Below, piece by piece: positions 8,141-17,266 of a DNA stretch of 24,731 bases. How positions within the stretch are numbered: position 1 is the stretch's first letter; the number at the start of each line of letters is the position of its first letter. Origin of the DNA: Minisyncoccota bacterium (lineage in GTDB: Bacteria; Patescibacteriota; Minisyncoccia; UBA6257; JAKLIH01); assembly GCA_028691405.1 (NCBI GenBank), contig JAQUZI010000004.1:1-24731 (forward strand). The letters are read 5' to 3'. Under the pieces are notes generated by a model, which saw only the letters and a list, made by a program, of their open reading frames with translations, made no database searches and was not told where the DNA came from. The position numbers and the translations under genes were made by a program.

Positions 8141-8362
8141 AGCATACAAGCAATGCCGTACCCTTGTCTCTTTTTTGCAGGGAAGAGACTGCTAAAACAG
8201 GCCATTGATCAACTTAACGGTTTGTTATCTAATAAATTCCGGCTCATGCCGGTAGATAACCAACATCGAAACAGAGGAAGAAATGGAAGGGTTTTACCTG
8301 CACCGCCAGAGGAATAGATAAAGGTTGTGTACCTTTTATTCCCTCATCGATGGCGGTTTTTT
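8141..8362 (+). ncRNA. Structured non-coding RNA, about 220 nt, unknown family
   Basis: The stretch is bounded by its own promoter and a strong terminator, is visibly more GC-rich than its surroundings and is dense in helices. Hairpin A is GTCTCTT (8166-8172)/AAGAGAC (8083-8089 plus 100, i.e. 8183-8189). Hairpin B is GTTATCTA (8224-8231)/TAGATAAC (8253-8260), enclosing CCGGC (8239-8243)/GCCGG (8248-8252) with a UCAU tetraloop and a one-sided ATAAATT bulge. The loop of A contains TGCAGG (8176-8181), complementary to CCTGCA (8297-8302), a possible pseudoknot. I do not recognise RNase P, SRP, 6S or riboswitch signatures. A 54-codon ORF (8153-8317) exists but looks incidental. Function unknown. 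Confidence 0.65.
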
Positions 8363-8363
8363 T
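8302..8363 (+). terminator. Terminator of the structured RNA
   Basis: ACCGCCA (8302-8308) pairs with TGGCGGT (8351-8357), followed by a run of T. The interior also pairs (GAGGAAT with ATTCCCTC, and AAAGGT with ACCTTT), so the hairpin is long and composite and may be a functional domain of the RNA as well. It abuts the convergent ligA stop. Confidence 0.8.
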
Positions 8364-10467
8364 ATTTAATCAATTTTAAAAATTCTTTTTCATCTAAAAC
8401 CTTAACTCCTAACTTTTTAGCCTTTTCTAATTTACTCCCTGGCTTACTTCCCACTACTAAGTAATCCAAAGTTTTTGTAACTGTTTCTTTTATAACCCCT
8501 CCTCTCTGTTTAACCATTTCTTGTGCTTTAGTCCTTGGCATAGAATCTAATTCACCACTAAACAAAAATTTTAAATCTTTTAATTTTTGATTTACTAAAG
8601 CTTTTTGGCTTTCAATTAATATTCCTGCTTTATTTAATTTATCAAATAATTTCTTAGTATGTTCACTATTAAAATACTCAAAAACACTTTTAGCCATCGT
8701 CTCTCCAAAATCAGGTAAATCATCAAAATCTTCTTCACTTAATTCTCTAGCTAATTTTAATAATTTAGCTGGATTTTTAATTTTACCTAATTTTAATAAT
8801 CTATTTGCAATTATTTCTGCACTTTCTTTACCAATATTAGGAATGCCTAAAGCGAATATAAACTTATTAATATTAATATTCTTAGACTTATTAATATTAG
8901 TAATAATATTTTGACTTGATTTTTCTCCAAATCTATCCAATACTTTCAAATCCCCCTCTTCTAAATCAAATAAATCAGAAACATCAGTTACCAAACATTC
9001 ATCAACAAGTTTTTTTAATATTTTATCTCCCAATCCTTTAATATTAAAAGCTTGTCTAGAAACAAAATGATTTAAATATCCTTCATTTCTACCCGGGCAT
9101 TGTAAATTATCACAGCGAATTAAGATCCCTGATTTATCAAAAACAACTTTAGAGCCACACATTGGGCATTTATTAGGTATCTCAATATCTTTCTCATCAC
9201 CAATTCTCATTGATGTTAAAACTTTTAAAATTTTAGGAATAACATCTCCTGATCTAGTTACAATAACCGTATCTCCTATTTTCAAACCCAATCTTTTAAT
9301 TTCTTCTTTGTTATGCAATGTTGACCTTGTCACTCTTGCTCCACCAATTCTTATTGGCTCCAAAAAAGCAACTGGTGTCAAAACCCCTGTTCGTCCAACT
9401 TGCCACTTAACATCAACTACCTTGCTAACTCCCTCTATTGGTGGAAACTTAAAAGCAATTCCCGCTCTAGGGCCCTTACCTATTAATCCTAATTTTTCAA
9501 AAACATTAATTCTATTAATTTGAACGACAATACCATCAATTTCAAACTCTAATTTATCACGTTTTTGCATAATCTCATCATAAAAACCAAAAACATCCTG
9601 AACGTTATCACAAATTTTATTTATATTATTATTAGCCTTAAACCCCAATACCTCTAATAATATATGTGACTCTTTATGGGTTTTTTGACCCAAATCTGTT
9701 ACTAAATCATATCCATTAAATATTAATTTACGTCCTCGAGTAATATTTGAATCTAATTGCCTAATAGAACCTGCTGCCAAATTTCTTGGATTAGAATATA
9801 TAGGTAAGCCCTTTTTCTCTTGATCTTTATTAATTTTTTTAAACTCTTTCTTGTCAATAATTATCTCTCCTCTAATTTCAATTTTATTATTTAGCCCTTG
9901 CAAAACATTTTCAGCTAAACGGCCTAAATCATATTTATTTAATGCATCTTTTATCCTTCTTTCCGCAAATAGCTTTAATGGTATTGTTCTCACTGTTTTT
10001 AAATTATCGGTAATATCTTCTCCCACTTCTCCATCACCTCTTGTTGCCCCCAAAGAAAAAACTCCTTTCTCATAAATCAACGATATTGCCAATCCATCAA
10101 ATTTATACTCACAATAATATTCGCTATTATTACTTAAGCTAAATCCATTTTCAATAATTAATTTTTTAACTCTCTCATCTCAGTCTTTAAATTCGTCTTT
10201 TGTTTTTAAATCATTTAAAGACAACATCTTTTTCTGATGTTTTACTTTTTTAAACTCATTTAAAGCATCTCCTCCTGTTTTTTGAGTTGGCGAATCTTCT
10301 GTTTTAAGTTGAGGGTTAGCATTTTCTAATTTCCTTAATTCTTTAAATAAATCATCATAAGACTCATCCGAAATCATTGGATTATCTAAAACATGATAAA
10401 GATAGTTATGGTAATTAATCTCTTCTTTTAATTTTTCTATTCTTTTCTTAATTTCTTCTTTAGCCAT
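8362..10467 (-). CDS. ligA: NAD-dependent DNA ligase, 701 aa
   Basis: LigA seals nicks in replication and repair, using NAD+. The N-terminal Ia domain is followed by the catalytic lysine motif KFDG (Lys122). ATRGDGEVGEDIT and the OB fold (KWQVGRTGVLTPVA) come next. A four-Cys zinc finger lies at about residues 434, 437, 452 and 457, followed by helix-hairpin-helix repeats and a C-terminal BRCT domain from about 630. An in-frame TGA at 10180-10182 is Trp96. Length and domain order are normal. It starts 9 nt after the last pseudopilin gene, an odd operon partner. Confidence 0.97.
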
Positions 10468-10476
10468 AAAATATTT

Positions 10477-10860
10477 TTAAAATTCAAAAAACTCATCTGC
10501 AAAATATATATTAATACCTCGTCGAACTAATCTTGTAATACCAATTGTTTTTATTTGATCTAATTTTTCATATTCGATATCATATTCACAACTTACCGGA
10601 CTAGTTGGGCTGCCATTTGAAAACAATGGTGCATTTTCATCCCCTTCGGTATTACTTTTTCATTCATACAATCTTCATTCTGCACAAGCATCAGCCAAAT
10701 AAAAAGCTTTAGTTGATTCCGATATCTGATAAACCATCTTTAAATTTCTTAAATAAACACTAACTAAAGACAATCCTAGCGCCGCTGTGCTCGCTAAAAT
10801 TAATGCACTCATTAAAAATACCTGTGCCTTTCTTTTATTTTTAAATTTAATTAAAAACAT
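10477..10860 (-). CDS. PilX-like minor pilin or pseudopilin, 127 aa
   Basis: A short basic start (KFKNKRKAQ) precedes a hydrophobic helix at about residues 14-34 (VFLMSALILASTAALGLSLV), then a soluble domain containing two Cys and two TGA-encoded Trp (after ACAE and in LYEW). It lacks the canonical GFxxxE cleavage site, as PilX-type minor pilins often differ. Its place as third gene of a pilin cluster supports the call. It would insert in the membrane and join a type IV pilus tip or DNA-uptake pseudopilus. It begins 4 nt after the preceding gene. The subfamily name is tentative. Confidence 0.7.
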
Positions 10861-10864
10861 AATT

Positions 10865-11401
10865 TTAATTAGAAATTAATAATCTTGGTGTAATCGACGT
10901 TTGTACAAAAGTTCTATACTCATTACCATGAACCTCAGAAACAGTTGCAAATTTAATTAATATACTTTTTTGTTCCTGGCTTTTCCCTGAAATTTGTATT
11001 TCAAAATCATCAATATTCATTTCTTTAGGCGTTAATGCTATTATATCTCCAGCTTTATCAACATCCTTAACTCTTTCTATTCAGCCTCTTTGATCTAAGC
11101 TATCATACCTATATCTAAATTCTGTAAAAAATTTATCTCCCTCTTCTTCTGTTTTAAATCTTAATGTATCGTTATTTATTATTTCAAAATCACTCCCCAT
11201 GCGCACCGCTCTTGATATAGTTTCTAAAACACTCTGGGTTACATTGCTATCTCTTAATATAACATAAGCAATTCTTTCAGCTCTAATTGTAGATATATAT
11301 ATATTAATTAAAATTGTAACAACAATCATAAACATTGCTACGGCTACCAATGCTTCAATTAAAGTAAATGATTTTCTTTTTTTATTTAATCATTTTTTCA
11401 T
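10865..11401 (-). CDS. PilW/PulJ-like prepilin, 178 aa
   Basis: Prepilin N-terminus: a short basic leader (MKKW-LNKKRKS), then FTLIE with the conserved Glu at mature position 5, followed by the hydrophobic helix EALVAVAMFMIVVTILINIYIS. The residue before the cleavage site is Ser, not the usual Gly. TGA encodes Trp4 and the Trp at 11081-11083 (LDQRGW-IE). The C-terminal beta-rich domain resembles minor pilins of the PilW/PulJ type. Its ATG overlaps the stop of the upstream pilin gene by one base (TAATG), so translation is probably coupled. Confidence 0.82.
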
Positions 11402-11943
11402 TATTCTGGTAAATTATGATAATTATATAAATGGTCTTCTATATTTAATGTATAAGTTGGTTTTCTCAAACATTGCTCTTCACTTCTTTTAACACATCAT
11501 GTCATTATTATATTCACCTTAAAAGAATTTGTCCTATCTTTTACATCACTAATAACAATTTTCCTTTGTAAATAAAAAGGAGCACTATCACCTGATACGT
11601 ATGAATATATTTTAGAATCATTATCAAATTTCAAAAAGTCATTCTTATTAAAATCAATCAATTCACGATTTACTACATCCATTTGGTATTCTCCTGCCTC
11701 TAATCCATTTCTAAATGTTGTTGATTGCATAAAATTAGTATCTCGTATTTGTCTTACCAATTCAACTCCCTCTTGTGCTAAATTAGATGCAATTAAACGA
11801 CTTTGAATGTGTGGCGTATTAGCTAATGTACGAATAACTAAAACAAAGGCACTCAAAATGCCTATCACTAAAATCGAAATAGCTACTAATGCTTCTATCA
11901 TTGAAAAAGCATCTTTTTTACTAAATTTTTCTATTATTTTCAC
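11401..11943 (-). CDS. PilV/PulI-like prepilin, 180 aa
   Basis: First gene of the pilin cluster. The start codon is GTG (11943); an in-frame TAA lies just upstream, so no longer start exists. The leader KKDA precedes FSMIE (mature Phe1, Glu5) and the hydrophobic segment EALVAISILVIGILSAFVLV. The NLAQEGVELVRQIRDTNF motif is common in PilV-type minor pilins. One TGA-encoded Trp occurs near the C-terminus (IIMTW-CVKRS). Three such genes in a row are characteristic of CPR pilus loci; the main pilin and the PilB/C/D machinery are not in this window. Confidence 0.85.
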
Positions 11944-11970
11944 TATTTATTTATTTAAAATATTAAGTAT

Positions 11971-11999
11971 AGTATAAAACATAACCTAAAAAAAATCAA
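11971..11999 (-). promoter_or_regulatory. Promoter of the pseudopilin-ligA operon
   Basis: TTGATT (11999-11994), a 17-bp spacer and TATACT (11976-11971) on the minus strand, giving a leader of about 21 nt. The -35 box lies inside the terminator hairpin of the upstream gene. Confidence 0.65.
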
Positions 12000-12022
12000 T
12001 ACACATTAAGAATATTGATTTT
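11988..12022 (-). terminator. Terminator of the deoxyribosyltransferase-like gene
   Basis: AAAATCAATA/TATTGATTTT (12022-12013 with 12001-11992) forms a 10-bp stem ending in eight T residues on the minus strand, 4 nt after the stop codon. Its 3' arm supplies the -35 box of the pilin promoter. Confidence 0.7.
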
Positions 12023-12025
12023 AAA

Positions 12026-12427
12026 TTAATATATTTTCAAATTTTTTTCCAACTCTTCTTTATTCTTAAACCTAATGACTCTATCTGATAAATGCTCTAA
12101 AACCGGTGATGGGCATTTATCATATACCAACAATATTGTTTTTTTATTTAATGCTTTAGCATAACCATATTCAAGCAACATTCCTTGGCTAATTTGCTTA
12201 TGAAAAACAACACCAACAACTATATCGCATTTTTTTAATTCTTTTAAAGCATCTTTCAACGCAACCCCTGGATCAGAATGTTCATTTACCCATTTTTGCA
12301 CATCTCTAAAATATATAAAAGTCTTATGCCCTTGTTTTTCTAAGACATCTGAAATACAAGTCAATCTTTTTCTTAGTATTGTTTTATTAACATTTCAATA
12401 CTTGTGAGAAATAAATATATATTTCAT
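12026..12427 (-). CDS. Nucleoside 2-deoxyribosyltransferase-like protein, 133 aa
   Basis: A small alpha/beta protein with a first strand KYIFISHKYW, then CDIVVGVVFHKQISQGMLLEYGYAKALNKKTILLVY. The ExGxA-type motif (LEYGYAKA), followed by a strand, is typical of the nucleoside deoxyribosyltransferase-like fold, where the Glu is catalytic. Real substrates are uncertain; many such small homologues are uncharacterised. TGA encodes Trp11, without which the start would have to move inside the fold. It is a monocistronic gene between the rplT terminator and its own terminator. The family call is moderate; the function is inference. Confidence 0.6.
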
Positions 12428-12443
12428 TTATATAATCTTATAA

Positions 12444-12478
12444 TAAAAAAACAATAGTATTAAAACTACTGTTTTTTA
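12444..12478 (-). terminator. Terminator after rplT
   Basis: On the minus strand ACAGTAGT pairs with ACTATTGT (one G-U pair) around a short A/T loop and is followed by seven T residues, 7 nt past the rplT stop. Confidence 0.7.
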
Positions 12479-12484
12479 CAAAAC

Positions 12485-12832
12485 CTATTTTTTAACAAAC
12501 TCAACTATCTTTTTCATTACCTCTGGCTCTTTAACACACATTTCAGCCATAACTTTTCTATCAATTTCTACATTTTTAACTTTTAATAAATTAATAAACT
12601 TACTATAAGTTAGCTCATTTTCTCTAACAAAAGCATTAATTTTTGTTTGTCATAAACGTCGATTAACTCTTTTCTTCTCTTTACGTCCGCGAATTGCATG
12701 CTCTCCAGCATGTAATAAAGCTTCTTTTGCTGCTCTTATCTTAGATTTGCGACCATAACGAAAGCCTTTTGTTTGTTTTAATATTTTATTTGTGCGTTTT
12801 CTTGAAACAACACCTGATTTTACTCTTGCCAT
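12485..12832 (-). CDS. rplT: 50S ribosomal protein bL20, 115 aa
   Basis: L20 is an early large-subunit assembly protein that binds 23S rRNA. The start MARVKSGVVSRKRTNKILKQ and GFRYGRKSKIRAAKEALLHA are typical. The conserved RRLW-(I/Q)-x-R/K-IN motif contains Trp61 encoded by TGA (12650-12652), a clear code marker. It is the last gene of infC-rpmI-rplT, 25 nt after rpmI, and stops with TAG. In other bacteria L20 represses this operon by binding its leader; here the upstream element is tmRNA, so that control may differ. Confidence 0.97.
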
Positions 12833-12857
12833 ATATATTTTTTACTCTTTATTAAAA

Positions 12858-13046
12858 CTAGTTTTTATTCTTCATAATCCTCAACACTTGCTTTGCAAAT
12901 GTTTTTGATAATGTTGTTTTTCTTTTTCGACGTTGTTTAGTTACTGGTCTGTCAGTTGATGTCGTATGAGCAGTATTACTAGCTCTACGTCTTACTTTAT
13001 CATTTTTAGTAACTTTCACTCTTTTTGCATAAAAATTACGATTCAT
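12858..13046 (-). CDS. rpmI: 50S ribosomal protein bL35, 62 aa
   Basis: A small, very basic protein between infC and rplT, the invariant position of rpmI. The core KRVKVTKNDKVRRRAS matches the L35 pattern KRFKVTGxGKVKRRKA, and the C-terminal part (TKQRRKRKTTLSKTFAKQV) matches the KRKRxLRKxxxVxxxDxKR region. The normal MPKMKTHKxAA start is replaced by MNRNFYA, so the N-terminus is short and divergent. An upstream in-frame TAA rules out a longer start. It stops with TAG. Identification rests on synteny plus core motifs. Confidence 0.88.
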   Translation of the reverse strand: MNRNFYAKRVKVTKNDKVRRRASNTAHTTSTDRPVTKQRRKRKTTLSKTFAKQVLRIMKNKN

Positions 13047-13073
13047 TATACTTGATTTAATTATTTATTTAAT

Positions 13074-13559
13074 TTATTTTGATATAATTGTCTCAAAACC
13101 ATTAGAAACTTTTTTAATTGAAGATAATGTCTTGTATTCCGTATTTATCATCTCTAAAAAGGTTTTTGTTTTCTCAAATGCTAAATCAAAATGTCTTTTC
13201 TCTCTTCCTGCTAAAAACATAACTACTTTCACTTTTAAACCATCTTCTAAAAATTCTTCTAATTTCTTAATTTTTGTCTTCAAGTCATGGATACCTTCAT
13301 TGAAACTAATTTTAATTATTTTCATTGCGTCAGCTCTTTGTTTCTTAGCCTCCTTTTTCCTCATTTTTTCTTGTTGGTAACGTAGTTTTTTCTCATCACC
13401 TAACTTATACACTGATATTTCTGCATTTTCTGTAATTAGCATCAAATCTAATTCTTTAGACTTAGCGATTTCTTCGGCTTCAGCATATTCAATAATGCCG
13501 ATCATTTCGCCATCATCTCCAATCAATCTTATTTTTTTGTTTTTATCTATATAACTCAA
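13074..13559 (-). CDS. infC: Translation initiation factor IF-3 with UUG start, 161 aa
   Basis: IF-3 prevents premature 70S formation and rejects non-AUG starts and wrong initiator tRNA. The N-domain begins KKIRLIGDDGEMIGIIEYAEA and the C-domain runs from ADAMKIIKISFNEGIHDLKTK through KVKVVMFLAGREKRH. The start codon is TTG (13559-13557); in frame an upstream TAA at 13571-13569 leaves no ATG. E. coli infC uses AUU, which IF-3 itself discriminates against, so a UUG start may provide similar feedback (inference). No SD precedes it. It begins 25 nt after the tmRNA 3' end with no terminator or strong promoter between. Confidence 0.94.
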   Translation of the reverse strand: MSYIDKNKKIRLIGDDGEMIGIIEYAEAEEIAKSKELDLMLITENAEISVYKLGDEKKLRYQQEKMRKKEAKKQRADAMKIIKISFNEGIHDLKTKIKKLEEFLEDGLKVKVVMFLAGREKRHFDLAFEKTKTFLEMINTEYKTLSSIKKVSNGFETIISK

Positions 13560-13584
13560 ATTAAAAAATTAATATTTTATTAAA

Positions 13585-13938
13585 TGGTGGAAATGGTGGG
13601 AATCGAACCCACGTCTAAAAAACCTCCTTAAACAAATCTACAAGTTTATTTTGTTTTTAATTTTAAGATTATTTTTAAAAAACAAACAAAACAAAATAAT
13701 CCGATTTAGAAAATTTTTCGTTAAATTGCTCTAACAGCAATTTAGTATAGCTCGAAAAGTTTACCTTAAAGCCTATCGAGTATCAACTTTAAGGGTTGCC
13801 TGTTAACGAGTTACGCTAAAGCGTAAGCAGGTTGATATTTGTTGGCAATTATTGTTTGATTTGATGATTTACAAGGTGACAAATCGTCCTTGACTTGCAT
13901 TACTTAAAGATAGCTTCTCATCGAAGCCGATCATTCCC
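13585..13938 (-). ncRNA. ssrA: Transfer-messenger RNA (tmRNA), 354 nt
   Basis: tmRNA rescues stalled ribosomes with SmpB. The 5' GGGAATG pairs with 3' CATTTCC (one G-U pair) to form the acceptor stem, the T-arm contains GGTTCGATTCC, and the 3' CCA is encoded. The tag reading frame, from resume codon GCC at 13846 to TAA at 13811, encodes ANKYQPAYALA; the ending TAC GCT TTA GCG mirrors the usual YALA(A) degradation tag. The remaining sequence would form the pseudoknots. It has a strong promoter of its own and probably also drives infC. The tag frame is inferred by analogy with other tmRNAs. Confidence 0.95.
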
Positions 13939-13950
13939 TTTACTTGATAT

Positions 13951-13979
13951 ATTATACCAGATAAAATACAATTTGTAAA
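13951..13979 (-). promoter_or_regulatory. Promoter of ssrA, with palindrome shared with recA
   Basis: TTTACA (13979-13974), a 17-bp spacer and TATAAT (13956-13951). The -35 overlaps TACAA-A-TTGTA (13977-13967). The spacer is nearly the same as in the recA promoter (three mismatches in 29 bp). Confidence 0.8.
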
Positions 13980-13987
13980 CAGCTAGA

Positions 13988-14284
13988 CTATTTATCCTTA
14001 ATTAAAGACATTAAAACCTTTATATTGTCATTATCTGCCATTTTAACCTTATGTGTATATCCACATTTTAAACATACATATTTTAGCACATATTCTCCAT
14101 GTTTTATCTCAAAATCATCTAATTTCATCAATCCACCGCAATCACTCATCCTATCCCCAGGATTAATATCAACATGCTTAGAATACAAGCAGTTTGGACA
14201 ATGGTCAGTATAACCATTCCCAACAACTTCATAACCACAATATTCACATTTAAAATTCTCTGTTTTCTTTTGGAACTTTTTCAT
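13988..14284 (-). CDS. RNHCP-domain zinc protein, 98 aa
   Basis: A small protein with paired cysteines (FKCEYCGYEV, CPNCLYSKHVD and YVCLKCGYTHKV). The block DHCPNCLYSKHVDINPGDR matches the RNHCP family (in which the Arg-Asn of RNHCP is Thr-Asp here), so at least one zinc ribbon is expected. The family has no firm function; an RNA-related role has been suggested only from the fold. The ATG overlaps the ileS stop by one base (TAATG), so it is translationally coupled to IleRS. It stops with TAG, 8 nt before the ssrA promoter. Confidence 0.8.
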   Translation of the reverse strand: MKKFQKKTENFKCEYCGYEVVGNGYTDHCPNCLYSKHVDINPGDRMSDCGGLMKLDDFEIKHGEYVLKYVCLKCGYTHKVKMADNDNIKVLMSLIKDK

Positions 14285-17250
14285 TATATCTTTTTCATTT
14301 GAATTTTAAAATCAAAATTATTATCTTTTATTTCTTTTTCAATTTCAAATCCATCTATCGCTTTAAAACTAAAATTATTTATTTTAATATCATTTTTGAT
14401 ATTTTCTTCAACTAATTTTCAAAAACCGCTGATATTGTCAACAATAATAGATAGATCAACTAAATCATTAGGACTATAATTTGATTCACGACGTAATTCT
14501 TGAACTAATCTTGTTAACTCTCTATATTTGCCTTCATTAACCAACTCTTCTGTTAAATTAACATCTAAATCTAAATCGTCGCTAACTGTATTATCAAAAA
14601 CTACATTCTTAACATTAATCTCATCTTTTAATATTTCTAAAACACCATCATCAACATCAAAAGAATTTTTAATTATTAAAGCATTCAACGGTTGTCTAAC
14701 CTTAACCCCTTTCTCTTGACGGATTTTTAAAGCTTGCGTGCTTAAATCTCTAATCTTATCCATCTGGCTTAACAAGTCCTCATCAATATTAATATCTAAA
14801 GATTTAATTAATTCCAAATGAACAGATATGTTGTTTTTATCAAAACCACCTTCTCTTCAAATCAAATCAGCTGTAAATGGACAAAATATACCAAACATTT
14901 TATCTATTTCTTTTATACCTCAAGCAAAAACAGATGCTGATAAAATATCATTTTGCATAGTTTTTCTAGATCTTCTTAAATACCATCTTGAAAAACTATC
15001 TATTAATTCATCCAAAACCTTTGTACCATTATATGCATTGTATTTATCCAAAGCATTACAAAATTCATTTTTAGATTTTTCAATTTTATTAACTAACCAT
15101 TTATCTAAGACAGAAAGATTGGTATAGTTGTCTAAAATTCATTGATCATCAATATATTTTTTATCAACATATGTTTCATAAAATTTAAAAACATTAAAGA
15201 AAGTATTAATAACTCTTCTTTGTTGAATAACTAAATCATTTTCAGAAAACTTTTTATAATCTCCTGCATTTGAAATATTTACAAAATATCATCTCAAAGA
15301 ATCAGCTCCGTATCTATCTATTAATTCTTCAGGGAAAATAACATTCCCTTTTGATTTTGACATTTTTTCTCCATTTGAATCTAATATCAAACCTAATGTT
15401 ACTACATTTTTATACGAAGGACCAAATCCTAATAAAGTAGAAATGGCTAATAAAGTATAAAATCATCCTCTTGTCTGATCCATTCCTTCACTAATAAAAT
15501 CAGCTGGAAAACGAAATCCTTTATCTAAATAATATTGCAAATCTTTTAAATCAAGCTCATCGGTGTAATTAAAAGGAAAATGAGATTGAGCAAAAGGCAT
15601 TGCTCCTGAATCAAATCAACAATCAATAACCTCACTTGTTCTCTCCATTTTACCACCACAATCACATTTAATATGGAAATTATCAATATATGGTCTATGT
15701 AAATCAACTTCTCCTGTTTCACTATTAATTGGCAATTCCGTATTATTCAAACCAGCACCCATTTCTTTTAACTCTTTTAAAGATCCTACGGCATGTTTTT
15801 TACCACATTTTTCACAAATTCAAATTGGCAATGGTGTAGCCCAATAACGATTTCTTGATAAAGCCCAATCTTTAATATCATTTAATCATTCTCCAAATCT
15901 ACCATGCTTAATATAGTCTGGTTCTCAATTAATCTTTTCGTTGTTTTCTAATAATTCATTCCTTAATTCTGACATTTTAATAAATCAACTTTCTTTTGCT
16001 CTATAAATCAATGGCGTTTTACATCTTCAACAAAACGGATATTCATGCTCTGTATCTTGCATACCACCATAAAGCAAAATGTCATTATCTTTTAAATAAT
16101 CAAAAATTATTTTATCAGCTTCTTTAAAAAACAAACCTCTTGCTCCTTCTAAGATATTTTCTTTGTCCATGAGTTTCCCCTCTTCATCCACATTTAAAAT
16201 AACTCCTAAATTTTCTTTATTACCCAGCTCCATATCATCAATACCAAAAGCTGGAGCAATATGAACTACACCCGTTCCATCCGAACTTGAAACATAATCA
16301 GCTTCAACAATTTCATACACTTTTTTACCTTGCTCATATACTTCTTTGTCTTCAAATAAAGGAATATATTTTAAACCAATAAGTTTATTGTTTTCTATCT
16401 CCTGTATTTTTTCAACCTTCTTGTCTTTCAAAAAATCAACCGAAGTTAAATCTAAATGACAAATAATATTTTCTCCTTCAACATTAAATAAATAATATTT
16501 AATGTTTGTATTAATTGCTAAAGCAACATTTGCCATTAATGTTCAAGGTGTTGTAGTTCATACTAATACACTTGCTTTATCAACCCCAAATACACTTGAA
16601 TCTTTTAATTCAAATTTAATATATATTGATGGATCTTTAACATTCTTATACCCTTGTGCTACTTCATGACTTGAAAGCCCAGTTCCACACCTTGGACAAA
16701 AAGGCAAAACTTTATACCCCTTATAAATTAGTCCTTTGTCATAAATTTGCTTTAAAATCCATCATACTGATTCCATATAGTCAGTATCATAAGTTTTATA
16801 GGCTTCATCCATATTGACTCAATAACCCGTATCCTTTGTTGTTTTCTCTCAATCTTTAATATATTGAAAAACTGAATTTTTACATTCATTGTTAAACTTA
16901 TCTACTCCATAGCTTTCAATATCATTTTTATCTTTAAAATTTAAATTTTTTTCTACACTAATTTCAACTGGCAAACCATGGGTATCTCAACCCGCTTTTC
17001 TATCCACAAAAAAACCTTTCATTGTTTTGTATCTACAAAACAAATCTTTGTATGTTCTAGCTAAAACATGGTGAACCCCTGGTCGATTATTAGCTGTTGG
17101 TGGGCCTTCATAAAAAGTAAACAAAGGAGCATCTTTTCTTGCTTCCAAAACTTTTTCAAATATATTATTCTTTTCTCAAAAATCTAATATCTCTTTTTCT
17201 TTTTCGACAAACTCTAATTTTCTTTTTTGATTATTATTGTCTTGTTCCAT
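14284..17250 (-). CDS. ileS: Isoleucyl-tRNA synthetase, 988 aa
   Basis: Class I synthetase that charges tRNA-Ile. The N-terminal signature is GPPTANNRPGVHHVLAR (about residues 49-65), with the HIGH element as PGVHH, as in the eukaryote/Bacteroidetes-like IleRS type. The editing domain has VLVWTTTPWTL, and the second signature is KMSKS (629-633). DQTRGWFYTL, CWFDSGAMPF and PLPIWICEKCG are all intact. I count about 19 Trp as TGA and 5 as TGG, so the gene is a key code witness. Cys pairs (CPRCG and KCDCGG) suggest zinc sites. It starts 16 nt after the Mur ligase gene, so murE, ileS and the RNHCP gene form an operon. Confidence 0.97.
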
Positions 17251-17266
17251 GTTATTTTTTTATCTT

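Noticed and set aside
8153..8317. 54-codon plus-strand ORF inside the structured RNA
   Set aside because: It has no recognisable domain, no SD, and runs into the terminator stem; an ORF of this length is expected by chance in less AT-rich sequence. Perfect hairpins favour RNA. Conservation would be needed to revive it.
8141..8362. RNase P, SRP or 6S RNA at this site
   Set aside because: I do not see the RNase P P4 motifs, the SRP GGAAG tetraloop domain, or the long single hairpin with central bubble of 6S RNA.
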